A DNA stretch of 64,000 nt. It comes from Marinobacter sp. (GTDB taxonomy: Bacteria; Pseudomonadota; Gammaproteobacteria; Pseudomonadales; Oleiphilaceae). The DNA is taken from contig JACIZI010000016.1 of the NCBI GenBank assembly GCA_014359475.1, positions 1-64,000 of the forward strand. Direction: 5' to 3'. Every line of letters begins with the position of its first letter. The first letter of the stretch is position 1. The notes beneath the pieces were generated by a model. It saw only the letters and a program-made list of their open reading frames with translations. It did not search any database and was not told the DNA's origin. The position numbers and the translations under genes were made by a program. This document shows positions 8,553 to 17,321 of this stretch, in pieces.

Positions 8553-8572
8553 CGCCCACCTGAAGGAAGGCG
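8553..8572. repeat. IS200/IS605 subterminal hairpin next to tnpB; candidate end of the omega RNA
   Basis: CGCC and GGCG arms enclose CACCTGAAGGAA. In this family the sequence from the tnpB 3' end through this hairpin usually encodes the guide (omega) RNA, whose 3' end is the element boundary. I infer such an RNA on the minus strand from about 8700 to 8540; it is not demonstrated. Confidence 0.55.
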
Positions 8573-8585
8573 ATTCCTACGGCGC

Positions 8586-9806
8586 TCAAGCAGAGCATGA
8601 AGCCTTGCTTGAGTCGCTTCGGTGGGTTCCTGCTGCTGGCGGCCTTACTGCACCGCTCACTTCACAGGCTAACCGGGCGTGTCCCGCCCTTAATATATTG
8701 ATGGCACCGACAACATCGGCGTTTTCTTCAAAGCCACAGCCGACGCAGCGGAATTGCGCCTGGGTTCGCCGGTTCTCTGCCGACACATGGGCGCAGGCCG
8801 GGCAGGTCCGGCTGGTGTTGCGGGGGTTCACCGCAATCACCTGACCGCCTCGCCAGGCTTGCTTGTACTCCATCTGGCGCCGGAATTCGTACCATCCCTG
8901 ATCCAGAATGCTTCGGTTCAATCCGGCTTTTGCTTTCACGTTCCGGCCCGGTATTTCGACACTTCCCGCTGCGGATTTGCTCATGTTGCCAACCTGCAGG
9001 TCCTCGATACACACGATCGCGTGGTTTTGGCTGATGATGGTCGTGGTCTTGTGCAGGGCATCGCGGCGGAGGTTGCCAATCTTCCGGTGGATTTTCGTGA
9101 CCTTGGCTTTTGCTTTCTTCCAGTTGTTGCTGAACCTGGTTTTTCGGCTCATCGCCCGTTGATAACGAGCCAGCCGCTCTTGCTGCTTTTTGAAGCTGTT
9201 GACCGGTTCAAGGAACGCGCCATCGGAGAGCGTGGCAAAACGGGCAATGCCCAGGTCAACGCCGACGATGGAGGTGGAGGGGTGCACCGCATCGGCAACT
9301 TCCCGCTCGGTCTGGATCGACACAAACCACTTGTCACCGCCGGTTGTCCGGATCGTGACATTCTTCACCCTACCCAGCACCTCCCGGCTGTTGCGGTACC
9401 GAACCCAGCCGAGTTTGGGCAGGAAGATCCGGCTGTTGGCCTGATCCAGCTTCGTGCCTTGCGGGTAGCGAAAGCTGTCACTGTAGCCTTTCTTCTTGAA
9501 GCACGGAAATGCGGCCCGCTTGGCAAAGAAGTTGACGTAGGCCCGCTCCAGATCCTTCAAACTTTGTTGCAAGGCTTGAGAGGGCGTGTCCTTCAGCCAT
9601 GCGGTATCGGGCTCTGCTTTCCATTCGGTGAGGTGCTTGCACAACCCACCATAGCCCAACTTCTTCTCGCCTTGCTCGAAGCGTTCCTTCTGCAAGGCCA
9701 GCGCCTTGTTAAACACGAAGCGGCACGATCCGGAGAAACGACGCATATTACGCCGCTGCTCGCCGGTTGGCATCAGTTCGTATTTGAAGGCTTGTAGTCG
9801 TTGCAT
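8586..9806 (-). CDS. tnpB: TnpB RNA-guided nuclease of IS200/IS605
   Basis: This 406-residue OrfB-type protein has the full set of RuvC residues: Asp near 184 in GVDLGIARFATLSDG, Glu near 268 in CIEDLQVGNMSKSA and Asp near 364 in ENADVVGAINILRAG. It also has a zinc finger, CPAC ... CVGC, at about 335-356. TnpB is an RNA-guided DNA endonuclease that helps keep the element in the genome by cutting the donor-joint site. The length is normal and no frameshift is seen, so it could be active. It is divergent from tnpA with 22 bp between starts. Confidence 0.93.
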   Translation of the reverse strand: MQRLQAFKYELMPTGEQRRNMRRFSGSCRFVFNKALALQKERFEQGEKKLGYGGLCKHLTEWKAEPDTAWLKDTPSQALQQSLKDLERAYVNFFAKRAAFPCFKKKGYSDSFRYPQGTKLDQANSRIFLPKLGWVRYRNSREVLGRVKNVTIRTTGGDKWFVSIQTEREVADAVHPSTSIVGVDLGIARFATLSDGAFLEPVNSFKKQQERLARYQRAMSRKTRFSNNWKKAKAKVTKIHRKIGNLRRDALHKTTTIISQNHAIVCIEDLQVGNMSKSAAGSVEIPGRNVKAKAGLNRSILDQGWYEFRRQMEYKQAWRGGQVIAVNPRNTSRTCPACAHVSAENRRTQAQFRCVGCGFEENADVVGAINILRAGHARLACEVSGAVRPPAAGTHRSDSSKASCSA

Positions 9807-9828
9807 GCCTCAATCATACTCTTGGTCT

Positions 9829-10245
9829 ATGAGCGATGACAACGATATCAGGCACGGAAGACACTGTGTTTTCAAAATGCACGTTCACTTGGTCTTCGTG
9901 ACCAAATACCGGCGCGGCGTGTTCACCAGGGAAGTCATCAATGACCTGCGAGATATCTTTGATAGCGTGTGCCGGGATTTCGAAGCAGAGCTCGTGGAAT
10001 TCGATGGCGAAGACGATCATGTTCACTTGCTGGTCAACTACCCGCCAAAAGTGGCGATATCCGTGTTGGTGAACAGCCTCAAAGGCGTATCCAGCCGCAT
10101 GATCAGAAAGAAAGCCTATCCGAGCGTTCAAAAAAAACTCTGGGGTAGCGCGTTATGGTCACCCTCTTATTTTGCCGGTAGTTGTGGCGGTGCGCCCATT
10201 GGAATCATCCGCGAATACATCGAGCAGCAGCAAACGCCACACTGA
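9829..10245 (+). CDS. tnpA: TnpA, Y1 HUH transposase of IS200/IS605
   Basis: The 138-residue protein has HVHLVFVTKYRR near the N-terminus, the HUH motif HVH at residues 64-66 (EDDHVHLLV) and the candidate nucleophile Tyr130 in IIREYIEQQ, following SPSYFAGSCGGAPIG. These enzymes move single-stranded DNA by recognising subterminal hairpins. I chose the ATG at 9829 because the reading frame upstream of it is antisense to tnpB; this gives the normal family length. The element looks complete, so this IS may still be mobile. Confidence 0.92.
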   Translation: MSDDNDIRHGRHCVFKMHVHLVFVTKYRRGVFTREVINDLRDIFDSVCRDFEAELVEFDGEDDHVHLLVNYPPKVAISVLVNSLKGVSSRMIRKKAYPSVQKKLWGSALWSPSYFAGSCGGAPIGIIREYIEQQQTPH

Positions 10246-10279
10246 AAGCCAAGGGCGGCTGCGCCGTCCGCGCTATCCA

Positions 10280-11137
10280 TCACCGCCCTGAAGAGACGGT
10301 GCTTTTCGCGCACTTTGGTAAACCGTTTTTGTATCGATCAAGCTGTTCAATAACAATATCGTTATCGCAAACGGGTATACCAAGATAACACTTCAATTTT
10401 AATAACAGGCGCTCAAACAAGGCTGCGAACAATTTATCCCACCCCGAGACCTTCATCATGGCATTGGTTGCTAATAATGCACCCGGCGCTTCTATGGGAT
10501 AGACGTGGTTATTGGCTTCCGATGACACAACAACCTCTGTACCAACCATTTGCCTTGCCAGGCTAAACCAAAGATCATCCTGTTTTGGCGCGAGCTTTCT
10601 GTAATCCTCACTAAACATGGTGTCTCGGTCGAGCAATGGCTTCCTGTATAGCACACCAGCGATCCCAATTGGCAAAAGATCCTTTCCCCTGGAACCCAAA
10701 GGCACCACTTGCCAGTTCAAGTAGCTTTGTCTACGGCCCAAAGGATTCCTGACCGGTCGTCGTGCTCTGCCGCATACGATTGCTGAAGGGTGTTGTTTAG
10801 CGGTCTGTACGAGGGAGGAAAGCCATCCTGGCCCGTATATAACATCATCGTCGCAGGTTACGATCCAGTCCTCATCGCTTGCAGCCCGATACACTGGCAT
10901 AAGCTTTCGGTAGGGCCCAGTATTCTCAACCCAGTTAATCTCAACCTCACCTTGCTCCACCATTGCCGTCAACCAGGCTGGCAACTGTTTAATTCCCTCG
11001 TCAATCAGGTAAGGCTCTTTTGAAATACAAAGTACTATTCGGTCTGCTCTACATTGCTGGTCCAAAAGCGATAACAAGGTGTGCCTGAGCACAGGAAGCC
11101 GACGAGACGTAGAAGTCAGTGTGACAATCAAGGACAT
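10280..11137 (-). CDS. Glycosyltransferase (GT-A fold), 3' end altered by the IS
   Basis: The protein is about 285 residues. It starts MSLIVTLTSTSRRLPVLRHT and has a DDDVIYGPGW block (metal/nucleotide-sugar DxD region, about residue 95), then GIAGVLYRKPLL and a late QDDLWFSLA. These are features of GT-A transferases of polysaccharide clusters; donor and acceptor are unknown. I chose the ATG at 11137, 10 bp after the upstream stop, over a longer frame starting at 11227 that overlaps the preceding gene. The final residues (KSTVSSGR) and stop come from the IS200/IS605 end, so the original C-terminus has been replaced. It is probably still folded because the core is intact. Confidence 0.8.
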   Translation of the reverse strand: MSLIVTLTSTSRRLPVLRHTLLSLLDQQCRADRIVLCISKEPYLIDEGIKQLPAWLTAMVEQGEVEINWVENTGPYRKLMPVYRAASDEDWIVTCDDDVIYGPGWLSSLVQTAKQHPSAIVCGRARRPVRNPLGRRQSYLNWQVVPLGSRGKDLLPIGIAGVLYRKPLLDRDTMFSEDYRKLAPKQDDLWFSLARQMVGTEVVVSSEANNHVYPIEAPGALLATNAMMKVSGWDKLFAALFERLLLKLKCYLGIPVCDNDIVIEQLDRYKNGLPKCAKSTVSSGR

Positions 11138-11147
11138 AGAAGACCTA

Positions 11148-12155
11148 TTAAAAATGCAGGCCGGTAATGGCCCGAATTTTTGACTTAACTGAACTAAAAA
11201 GGGAGACCAGAGCCAAGCGACCGCCAACCATTGCCTGGGGCCTCCTTGCCACTATCGCTGCTAAAGCAAAAGGGGCCTTCTGGGATAAATAACTAACAGC
11301 CTCTTCAAGCCCGGGATTGTATTGAGTCAATTCCGAAACTTTATCAATTTCATAACCACTCCATGACAGCTGAGTTCTATACATATCCACAATGTTTGTA
11401 ACGGCCTTCTCGCTAAAGCTTTGATAGCTGGTTACCGCCAACACGTAGGCTCTGAAAATTTCAGAGTAGGCCCAACATTTCTTCATGTCTGTTGTGACGC
11501 TACCTTCCGACAACACATACTCATAGAGCCGTTCTTTCATCAAGTACACAGACTTTGCGTTATAGAAGCACCCGATATTCAAAATCAGATCTTCATTAAT
11601 GCTTTGCCGCCAGGGAAAGTGCAAATCAAACCAAGGCTCGATCACCGAGCGCCTGAACAACTTGTTCCATAGCATCCCTGTACCAAACTCAAACGCGCAG
11701 AACCGTTCAAATACGTTTTCGTCAACCTTCTTCGAGTGCCGAAACCGCAACTTAGGTGTAATCACCTTACGTTGCTCTGTAACCCTGTCGGAACCACAAA
11801 CTACGATATCAACATCATTCTCTACCGCTGCCGAAAGCAACGTCGAAAACATGTTTGGCCTTGCAAAGTCGTCCGCGTCTACAAACCCGATCCAGGGCGC
11901 GGTGGACTTCTTCAGACCAGCCAATCGCGCTTCATGAACGCCTTTATTCTCGGAAAGGTGCACCGGCACAATATTGGCGTTCTCATTAGCCAACTGATCA
12001 ATCACTGAACCGGAGCTATCGGTTGAGGCGTCGTTGACTATGATGATCTCAATGTCTCTCAAGGTTTGGTTAAGTAGCGATTCGATGCTGGGAACGAGCT
12101 TGCTGCCTGCATTGAACACCGGGACGATTACAGAGACTTTGGGTGAAACAGCCAT
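11148..12155 (-). CDS. Family 2 glycosyltransferase
   Basis: The 335-residue protein opens with KVSVIVPVFNAGSKLVPSI and SLLNQTLRDIEIIIVNDAST, the nucleotide-binding half of GT2, and has the DxD-type motif FVDADD near residue 93. The C-terminal half has several hydrophobic stretches but no certain membrane segment. It sits between a pyruvyl transferase gene (start codon immediately before its own frame, no gap) and another GT, all on minus, so it likely adds one sugar of the same repeat unit. Specificity cannot be read from sequence. Confidence 0.88.
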   Translation of the reverse strand: MAVSPKVSVIVPVFNAGSKLVPSIESLLNQTLRDIEIIIVNDASTDSSGSVIDQLANENANIVPVHLSENKGVHEARLAGLKKSTAPWIGFVDADDFARPNMFSTLLSAAVENDVDIVVCGSDRVTEQRKVITPKLRFRHSKKVDENVFERFCAFEFGTGMLWNKLFRRSVIEPWFDLHFPWRQSINEDLILNIGCFYNAKSVYLMKERLYEYVLSEGSVTTDMKKCWAYSEIFRAYVLAVTSYQSFSEKAVTNIVDMYRTQLSWSGYEIDKVSELTQYNPGLEEAVSYLSQKAPFALAAIVARRPQAMVGGRLALVSLFSSVKSKIRAITGLHF

Positions 12156-13295
12156 TCAGCAGTGACCAAAAAGTTGAGTTTGTAGAAATTGTCGACTAAC
12201 ACGAGCTAGAGCTTCCCGCTTATCGTTTACAGCGTCCCAATCAATTCGGCTCTGGACTACCTCTGTCGATACCTCCGCCATAGACTCAACCAGCCTGTCA
12301 GTCAACCCAAACTGTGAAAGAAGCGATTCAAACCGAGCCATTCCTCTGGCCGAGTTGCCGATCGCGATAAATGGCTTATTAAACAGAATCGCAAACACGG
12401 TACCGTGAAAAGAGTCTGTGACAACAAAGCTGGCACCGTGAAACGCCTGCAACCAACTTTCTACACCCGGAAACCGGCATTTGGCGATATCTTTTGCCCG
12501 TACCTGCGTTAATGAGTACTCGGGTTTTATCGAAAACACGTTGGTCCTCAAAGCACGCCCTACATTATCGGCTATCGAACGCTTCTCCGGGGCCGGATCG
12601 AGCACATAAGAAAGCACGCACCCCGCATTGGCATTCTTTTCACACTCAGCAATCAACGGTTCGTAGTCCCCTGGCTCCAATAACAGTGTTGGGTCAGCAA
12701 CCCACTGAGCTGAAACGCCGAGCTTATCCCTGCACACATCAACAGCCGAGTTTTCGCGGACCGATATTGCGTCAAACTTCTGCGCCAGGCTTTTACATTT
12801 TTCCGTCAGTTCGCTGGGGTACTCCCACTCGTCCACACCGAACGAAGCCGCATAAGCGATGCGTTTTGCCGGGCTTTTGATGTCATCAAGAAAGTCCAGA
12901 TAGAAATTAAGGATGCCAGGTGAATAGCGAGGCCGCCAAACCTGATCACTGCCAACAATGAAAGCGTCAAAATTTCGCTCGCGGTAATAGTCCCGAATTT
13001 CCTGTTCGCTGACTATTCTCGGCGACATGGTTAACCTCCGGTCCCGAAACGCGGCCAGTTCACTTAAAACCCAAGCTTTCCGGCTTTCGGTCGGTAATAA
13101 TTTAATGCGGCCCAGCATCAGCCGGGCAAGGTATAAAGCGTGGACTTTCAGAGAAATTCGCTCAGCGCCTGCGGCGCGCCTGTCAAGCGTTTCTACCTCG
13201 CAGCCCAGCTTCTTGAGATAGGTTTGTAGAGCATAGGCTTGTAAAAGGCCGCCGTAGTTGTGGCCCAGGGGTTGGGTGAGGATGGCGACCTTCAT
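12156..13295 (-). CDS. Polysaccharide pyruvyl transferase family protein
   Basis: The 379-residue protein begins with VAILTQPLGHNYGGLLQAYAL, the typical start of the CsaB/WcaK family, which transfers pyruvate from PEP as a ketal onto sugars. Later blocks FDAFIVGSDQVWRP, CRFPGVESWLQAFHGA and FVVTDSFHGTVFAILFNKPF fit the family; the last is the conserved nucleotide-site-like segment. It overlaps the FrhB-type remnant upstream by an ATGA. A second decayed copy of the same family lies just upstream (13778-13916) and a third, more divergent member at 51536. Confidence 0.88.
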   Translation of the reverse strand: MKVAILTQPLGHNYGGLLQAYALQTYLKKLGCEVETLDRRAAGAERISLKVHALYLARLMLGRIKLLPTESRKAWVLSELAAFRDRRLTMSPRIVSEQEIRDYYRERNFDAFIVGSDQVWRPRYSPGILNFYLDFLDDIKSPAKRIAYAASFGVDEWEYPSELTEKCKSLAQKFDAISVRENSAVDVCRDKLGVSAQWVADPTLLLEPGDYEPLIAECEKNANAGCVLSYVLDPAPEKRSIADNVGRALRTNVFSIKPEYSLTQVRAKDIAKCRFPGVESWLQAFHGASFVVTDSFHGTVFAILFNKPFIAIGNSARGMARFESLLSQFGLTDRLVESMAEVSTEVVQSRIDWDAVNDKREALARVSRQFLQTQLFGHC

Positions 13296-13777
13296 GTGCG
13301 TTGATATCCTACAACTTTTAGAGCCCGCAGAATGATACCTTTCAGTTTTGACTTCAGTCTGCTCTTCAGAGGTATACCAAGCTTTTTGTATTTCGAATAA
13401 ACGGGTGTCATTCGTTTAATGTAGATGTTTATATCTGCGCGCTCCCTGGCCTCCCTAAAGCTCTCATGCGAAAGATCTCTCATTTGTACCCGCAACCATT
13501 GCTTTTCCTTCTCAAACTTCAGCTTTATCTGAACGCTTGGCGCTACGCGCTTATTTGGTACCCAGCGGGCAGCTTCCGTCTCAAACTTCAACCTGTCAAC
13601 TATCCCGTGCTTCCTGTGCCGCAATCCCGCATCCTGAGACTGCACGGCCTTTTCAACAGCCAGGTCATCCATCCTTAAACGCCCCTCAGCACGGGCATTC
13701 ACAATCAGCTGCCGGATGTCCTGGTTTCTGGTTACCACAACGTTGGTGCCGTAGCCTTTTCTTATTGTTGGCCTCAT
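13292..13777 (-). pseudogene. FrhB-like (coenzyme F420 hydrogenase beta-type) C-terminal remnant
   Basis: The frame contains YGTNVVVTRNQDIRQLI, then LAVEKAVQSQDAGLRHRK and HGIVDRL. This matches the C-terminal domain of the F420-hydrogenase beta-subunit-like iron-sulfur proteins often found beside pyruvyl transferases in exopolysaccharide clusters. The ferredoxin-like Cys motifs and the central domain are missing. At the 5' side the sequence joins directly, out of frame, to the N-terminal piece of a pyruvyl transferase. The downstream ATGA coupling to the intact pyruvyl transferase is preserved. Confidence 0.65.
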
Positions 13778-13916
13778 CGTATATATCTAAAAAGCTTACC
13801 TGGTAGCCATACTTCGCAAGCACCTCCTTTAAAGCAAAGGCTTGCAAATAAGCTCCAAAATTTGCGGACTTACACAGGGTTACGATTATGCAGCGGGCGT
13901 TAACGGGGCTACTCAC
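13778..13916 (-). pseudogene. Pyruvyl transferase N-terminal remnant
   Basis: From ATG 13916 the frame reads IIVTLCKSANFGAYLQAFAL and VLAKYGYQVSFLDIYDEANNKK, the first 45 residues of a pyruvyl transferase. It then runs out of frame into the FrhB-like C-terminal remnant. One deletion therefore removed the rest of this gene and the front of the next one, keeping the outermost ends. Confidence 0.65.
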
Positions 13917-13920
13917 TGAA

Positions 13921-15660
13921 TCAACTCTTGAGAAATTTCTTCATCGTGTTTACTGACCTGTCGCCCAGAACGCGACGGACCGCCACTTTGGCATTTTTCT
14001 TATGATCTTTCTTAATATTCCTGATCATCTCCAACGCCCGACTCTCTTCCTCGCTGTCCGTAAACACCTCAAACACAACGGACCGCCCGCCAGCATCTTT
14101 CGCCAGAAATTCGCGATATACCGCTTCATAACCTGCCTTCGAAGATGCGCTAAGGTACTTAAATCCCAAGTCCTGAGCGTAGTGCTTGATCAATGTTGGA
14201 GATTTGTTGCCGTAGTGGCCTGAAGCCGAAATAAACTCATCCGCTTGGTCGCCAAAGTGTGCCACCACGTGGTTGTATTGCCTGAACTCGGTGCCTTTTC
14301 CGTTATTTATAACCATGATGCGCAGGTTGTTGCCAGCGTGGCGGTTACCGAGGGCATTCATGTCGTAGAAAAAGGCCAGGTCGCCGATGATACCGAAATA
14401 GAGCCTGTTCGGATTGGCCAGCGACGCGCCTATCAGGCTAGAAAGCCCACCATCAATGCCAAACCCGCCAACATTTGACATGGAGCTAACCGACTTCGGC
14501 AGTTCAAAGAGGTTCCAGGAACGCAGGCTATTCAGGATGCCGAAGTGGATAACTGAGCCTTCCGGAATTTTGTGCGCGGTCTGTTGTGCGACCCAGATGT
14601 TGGAGAACGGGATCTCTGGGACTTCTTGTTGCATTTCCTTCAAGCGGGCCTGGCAGTGTTTCAGATACTGGTCTGAGGGAGCTTCATTAGGGGCCGTGTA
14701 GCGCTCGAAGAATGTTTTTTCGTCCATTTCGAACACATAACGCAGCTTTCGAAAAGTATCGCGAATTTCGCCGTCTTCGCTCACGCGCCAGACTTCTTTC
14801 CCGATCATGCCCATCCCCGCGTAGTCGCCGGTCACTTCACCGATATGGATCGTCACATCCGGTTTGTCAGAAGCAAGATCCATCTGGTCCTGACTGGCTG
14901 CGAGTGAATACAACAGGCGATATTTGCCTTTGTAGGAGCTGGTGTGGTCGCAGAATACGACAGCGTTGTTGCTGCTGCAGAAGCGATCGATTGCTTCCGT
15001 TTCTTCCGGGCTGAACGGTCGGTGGGCACCGATAAAGACAGCGACCCTGCCTTTCAGTTCCGGCAGCTTGTCAGTTGTGGTGAATCGGTTCAGCACGCGA
15101 CAGGTTGGCAAAGTTTTGGTGTCATACGATCGGCTGTAGCGTGTTGGCAGGTTGATATGAACAGGGCCGCCGCCAGCGCGCTTGAGCTCAAGAATGGCTT
15201 GATTGACTTTGACTTCGCATTCCCACCAGTCGTCGTCGTCTTTTACGATTGGAAGTTCAAGGCTAATCCGCTGAGTATCATTGGGCAATTCGCTACGATC
15301 AGTAACCTGTGCAACATGGTGCCCTACTTTCGCCACTATCTGTGTGGACGTAATGGCTAACACTGGCAATTTACGGTAGTAGGCTTCAATTAGCCCTGGC
15401 GTGTAGTTTTGTGATGCGGTGGCTCCGGTACAACTGATAACAACAGGTTCGCTAGACTCATGTGCCAAGCCGCACGCCATGTAAGCTGCGGAACGTTCAT
15501 CTACAGCAGAGTAAACCTCAAAAAACGGATCATGCTGCACACTAGCGACAAAAGACACGTTTGTCGCACCCGGCGAAGCGATAACTTTCCTGATACCGTT
15601 CGCTTTGAGTAACGCAATAATGATCAGGGCATTTTTTTCGTCAGTGTAAAACTTGCTCAT
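13921..15660 (-). CDS. ThDP-dependent enzyme of MenD-like type in the glycan cluster
   Basis: The 579-residue protein has the three-domain plan of thiamine-diphosphate enzymes. The activating Glu is in FFEVYSAVDERSAAYMACGL (about residue 55). The middle domain follows, and the ThDP/Mg motif runs from GDLAFFYDMNAL to VINNGKGTEF (about 430-460). It resembles MenD-like proteins. Menaquinone synthesis is not expected here because no other men gene is nearby. Related enzymes in O-antigen loci are thought to make or modify unusual sugars, so the substrate is an open question. It ends 4 bp before the pyruvyl transferase remnant. Confidence 0.82.
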   Translation of the reverse strand: MSKFYTDEKNALIIIALLKANGIRKVIASPGATNVSFVASVQHDPFFEVYSAVDERSAAYMACGLAHESSEPVVISCTGATASQNYTPGLIEAYYRKLPVLAITSTQIVAKVGHHVAQVTDRSELPNDTQRISLELPIVKDDDDWWECEVKVNQAILELKRAGGGPVHINLPTRYSRSYDTKTLPTCRVLNRFTTTDKLPELKGRVAVFIGAHRPFSPEETEAIDRFCSSNNAVVFCDHTSSYKGKYRLLYSLAASQDQMDLASDKPDVTIHIGEVTGDYAGMGMIGKEVWRVSEDGEIRDTFRKLRYVFEMDEKTFFERYTAPNEAPSDQYLKHCQARLKEMQQEVPEIPFSNIWVAQQTAHKIPEGSVIHFGILNSLRSWNLFELPKSVSSMSNVGGFGIDGGLSSLIGASLANPNRLYFGIIGDLAFFYDMNALGNRHAGNNLRIMVINNGKGTEFRQYNHVVAHFGDQADEFISASGHYGNKSPTLIKHYAQDLGFKYLSASSKAGYEAVYREFLAKDAGGRSVVFEVFTDSEEESRALEMIRNIKKDHKKNAKVAVRRVLGDRSVNTMKKFLKS

Positions 15661-15719
15661 AATCCCACCAAGCGGCGATTCTCAACCCAGTTGTCCAAAT
15701 GACCGCGTTTAAGCGGCCA

Positions 15720-16110
15720 GTTTATTCGCTCGACTTCCTGTAATTTCCCAGGGTTGAGCGATACCGGTCCGGTCACATCCCAGTTCCGGGTTTTGCCAGA
15801 CCAGCGCCGTGGATTTTGGCGCTTTGCTCTTTCATAAACCACTTCTCGCTCCGCAAGGCGCTTCTGATCAACACCACGATGCCGCTGTGCAGGTGCTTTT
15901 CGTTGTAGGTCAAACGCCAGCATCCAGTCACGCACCATCGTGAGCGAGGTGAAGCCCTTTGAGGGCCACTCCGGACAGTATTTCACGGTCCGGAGCAACG
16001 ATTCCGAGTATGGGTTATCGTTGCTGACTCGCGGCAATAGGCGCTGAGTTCGGCCTCGGACATGGCGGCCGTATCGATCACAACAGCCAGCCTGGCTTCG
16101 GGGACCAGCA
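15720..16110 (-). mobile_element. IS3-family remnant: orfA end joined to orfB end
   Basis: The 3' part encodes VSNDNPYSESLLRTVKYCPE, PAQRHRGVDQKRLAEREVVY and RRWSGKTRNWDVTGPVSLNP, the C-terminal region of IS3-type transposase orfB including the Glu-side of its DDE domain. Upstream, in another frame, is AAMSEAELSAYCRE, typical of the orfA product. The two are joined directly at the CGCGAGTCAGC region, so most of orfB is deleted. The flanks 15657-15719 and 16111-16259 hold no gene I recognise, although the frame stays open (up to 16250). Confidence 0.7.
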
Positions 16111-16259
16111 CTCCCCGGTATTACGATTACCCGGCACGCGTCGTCTGTCAAGATAGTTGGAACCTGATTCATTTCGGCTCTAATGAGCCACGCATTGGTT
16201 TTTAACAGTTTGTTCCTCAGGTTGCGCCGGTGGGCTGACAGAGGGGGCAAGCCAAGTGT

Positions 16260-17321
16260 TTAATTTTTGAAAAATCGGTAAATGAGGTATTTTATCTTCT
16301 GTTTCCAGTGGCCGATCTCTCTAAGGCTTGTCATTTCACCGCTGTATCGGTCTTTGATAGCTTCAGAGTGCCAGTCAATGGCTCGAAAATCTGGCTTTTC
16401 CAGAAACGCTTCCAGGCAACGAGTCAACCCCTTCTCAAGCGACGTGAATTCCTGCAAGTCGACAAATTGTGCGACCTTTGAACTATCAAACGTCCGATTA
16501 AACAGTCGGTCGTACTTGATTTGGTACTCTGCCGGTTTGCAGCGTGAAAAATCATCCAAACCCAGAAGCAATACTTTCGGGCGCTTTCCAAGATGCTTTT
16601 CCAGCACGGCGAGATACACATTAAGCACTTCGCGCCAGGTAGCCGCCCCTCTTTGCGTGATGTGATAGGCTTCTCCCAGTGCGCGGGGCTCGCCAATAAT
16701 AGCCGCCATTGCACCAGCTACATCCAATCCGTATGTCAGCGTGGTGAGTTTAGAAGCAATATCTTCTGAAAAAACGATAGTGCGGCCTTTTAGTGCCCGG
16801 TACAGCCAACCTTCCTTTTCCAATACACCCAGCTGCAGGCGTTGCTCACTGTAAGTGATGTAGGGCCGGATGATCGTCCAGTTCTTTCTGCAAGACTGGT
16901 GAAGAATATTCTCCTGCCTTGCTTTGGCCAGAGAATATTCATCAGTCGCCAAAAACTTCGAATCTTCAGAGCTATCGAGCAACCGAGGAGATTCTTCACT
17001 GATCGGCTGGCTTGAATCTGCGTAAACGCGGGCAGAACTCAGAAAAATGTATTGGTCAGCAGCGGCCAAAAACTGAGGTGCGCGTTGCTCAAAAACAGGC
17101 GTGGTGTAAACCATGAAATCAACGATCGCATCCCACTTACGAGTAAACAAAGACGCCAGAAAGCTGGCTTCCTTAGCGTTGCCCTGGACATATTCGATGT
17201 TGGCGGACGATTGCCGTGGAGAGCGAGTGGTCACACTCAACTTGTCGCCCCGCTCAGCAAGTATTTGTACAAGATGGGCGCCCATTGCACCAGTACCGCC
17301 CAGAACCAGAATATTTTTCAT
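16260..17321 (-). CDS. NAD(P)-dependent epimerase/reductase of extended SDR type
   Basis: The 353-residue protein starts ILVLGGTGAMGAHLVQIL, a GGTGxxG Rossmann motif. It has FLSSARVYAD and DEYSLAKARQEN, the Ser and YxxxK of extended short-chain dehydrogenases, although the Tyr context (EYSLAKA) is slightly unusual. It should act on a nucleotide sugar. It resembles the GGTGAMG-type reductases found in O-antigen loci more than the 4,6-dehydratases. The exact reaction is unknown. It overlaps the second flippase gene's 3' end by 4 bp (ATGA), so both are in one operon. Confidence 0.8.
   Translation of the reverse strand: MKNILVLGGTGAMGAHLVQILAERGDKLSVTTRSPRQSSANIEYVQGNAKEASFLASLFTRKWDAIVDFMVYTTPVFEQRAPQFLAAADQYIFLSSARVYADSSQPISEESPRLLDSSEDSKFLATDEYSLAKARQENILHQSCRKNWTIIRPYITYSEQRLQLGVLEKEGWLYRALKGRTIVFSEDIASKLTTLTYGLDVAGAMAAIIGEPRALGEAYHITQRGAATWREVLNVYLAVLEKHLGKRPKVLLLGLDDFSRCKPAEYQIKYDRLFNRTFDSSKVAQFVDLQEFTSLEKGLTRCLEAFLEKPDFRAIDWHSEAIKDRYSGEMTSLREIGHWKQKIKYLIYRFFKN

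Larger units (their letters stand above)
8530..10320. mobile_element. IS200/IS605-family insertion sequence (divergent tnpA and tnpB)
   Basis: A Y1 transposase gene on plus and a tnpB gene on minus are transcribed away from each other from a 22-bp gap. Subterminal hairpins mark the two sides: CGCC/GGCG at 8553-8572 beyond the tnpB stop and CACCG/CGGTG at 10281-10301 beyond tnpA. Both hairpins carry a similar loop containing CCTGAAG. The exact cleavage points cannot be read, so the outer coordinates are approximate. The left-hand hairpin end supplies the last codons and stop of the glycosyltransferase at 10280, showing that the element inserted into that gene's 3' end. Confidence 0.8.

Noticed and set aside
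8740-9800. Plus-strand frames opposite tnpB (up to 347 codons)
   Set aside because: They are antisense shadows of tnpB without motifs or start signals.
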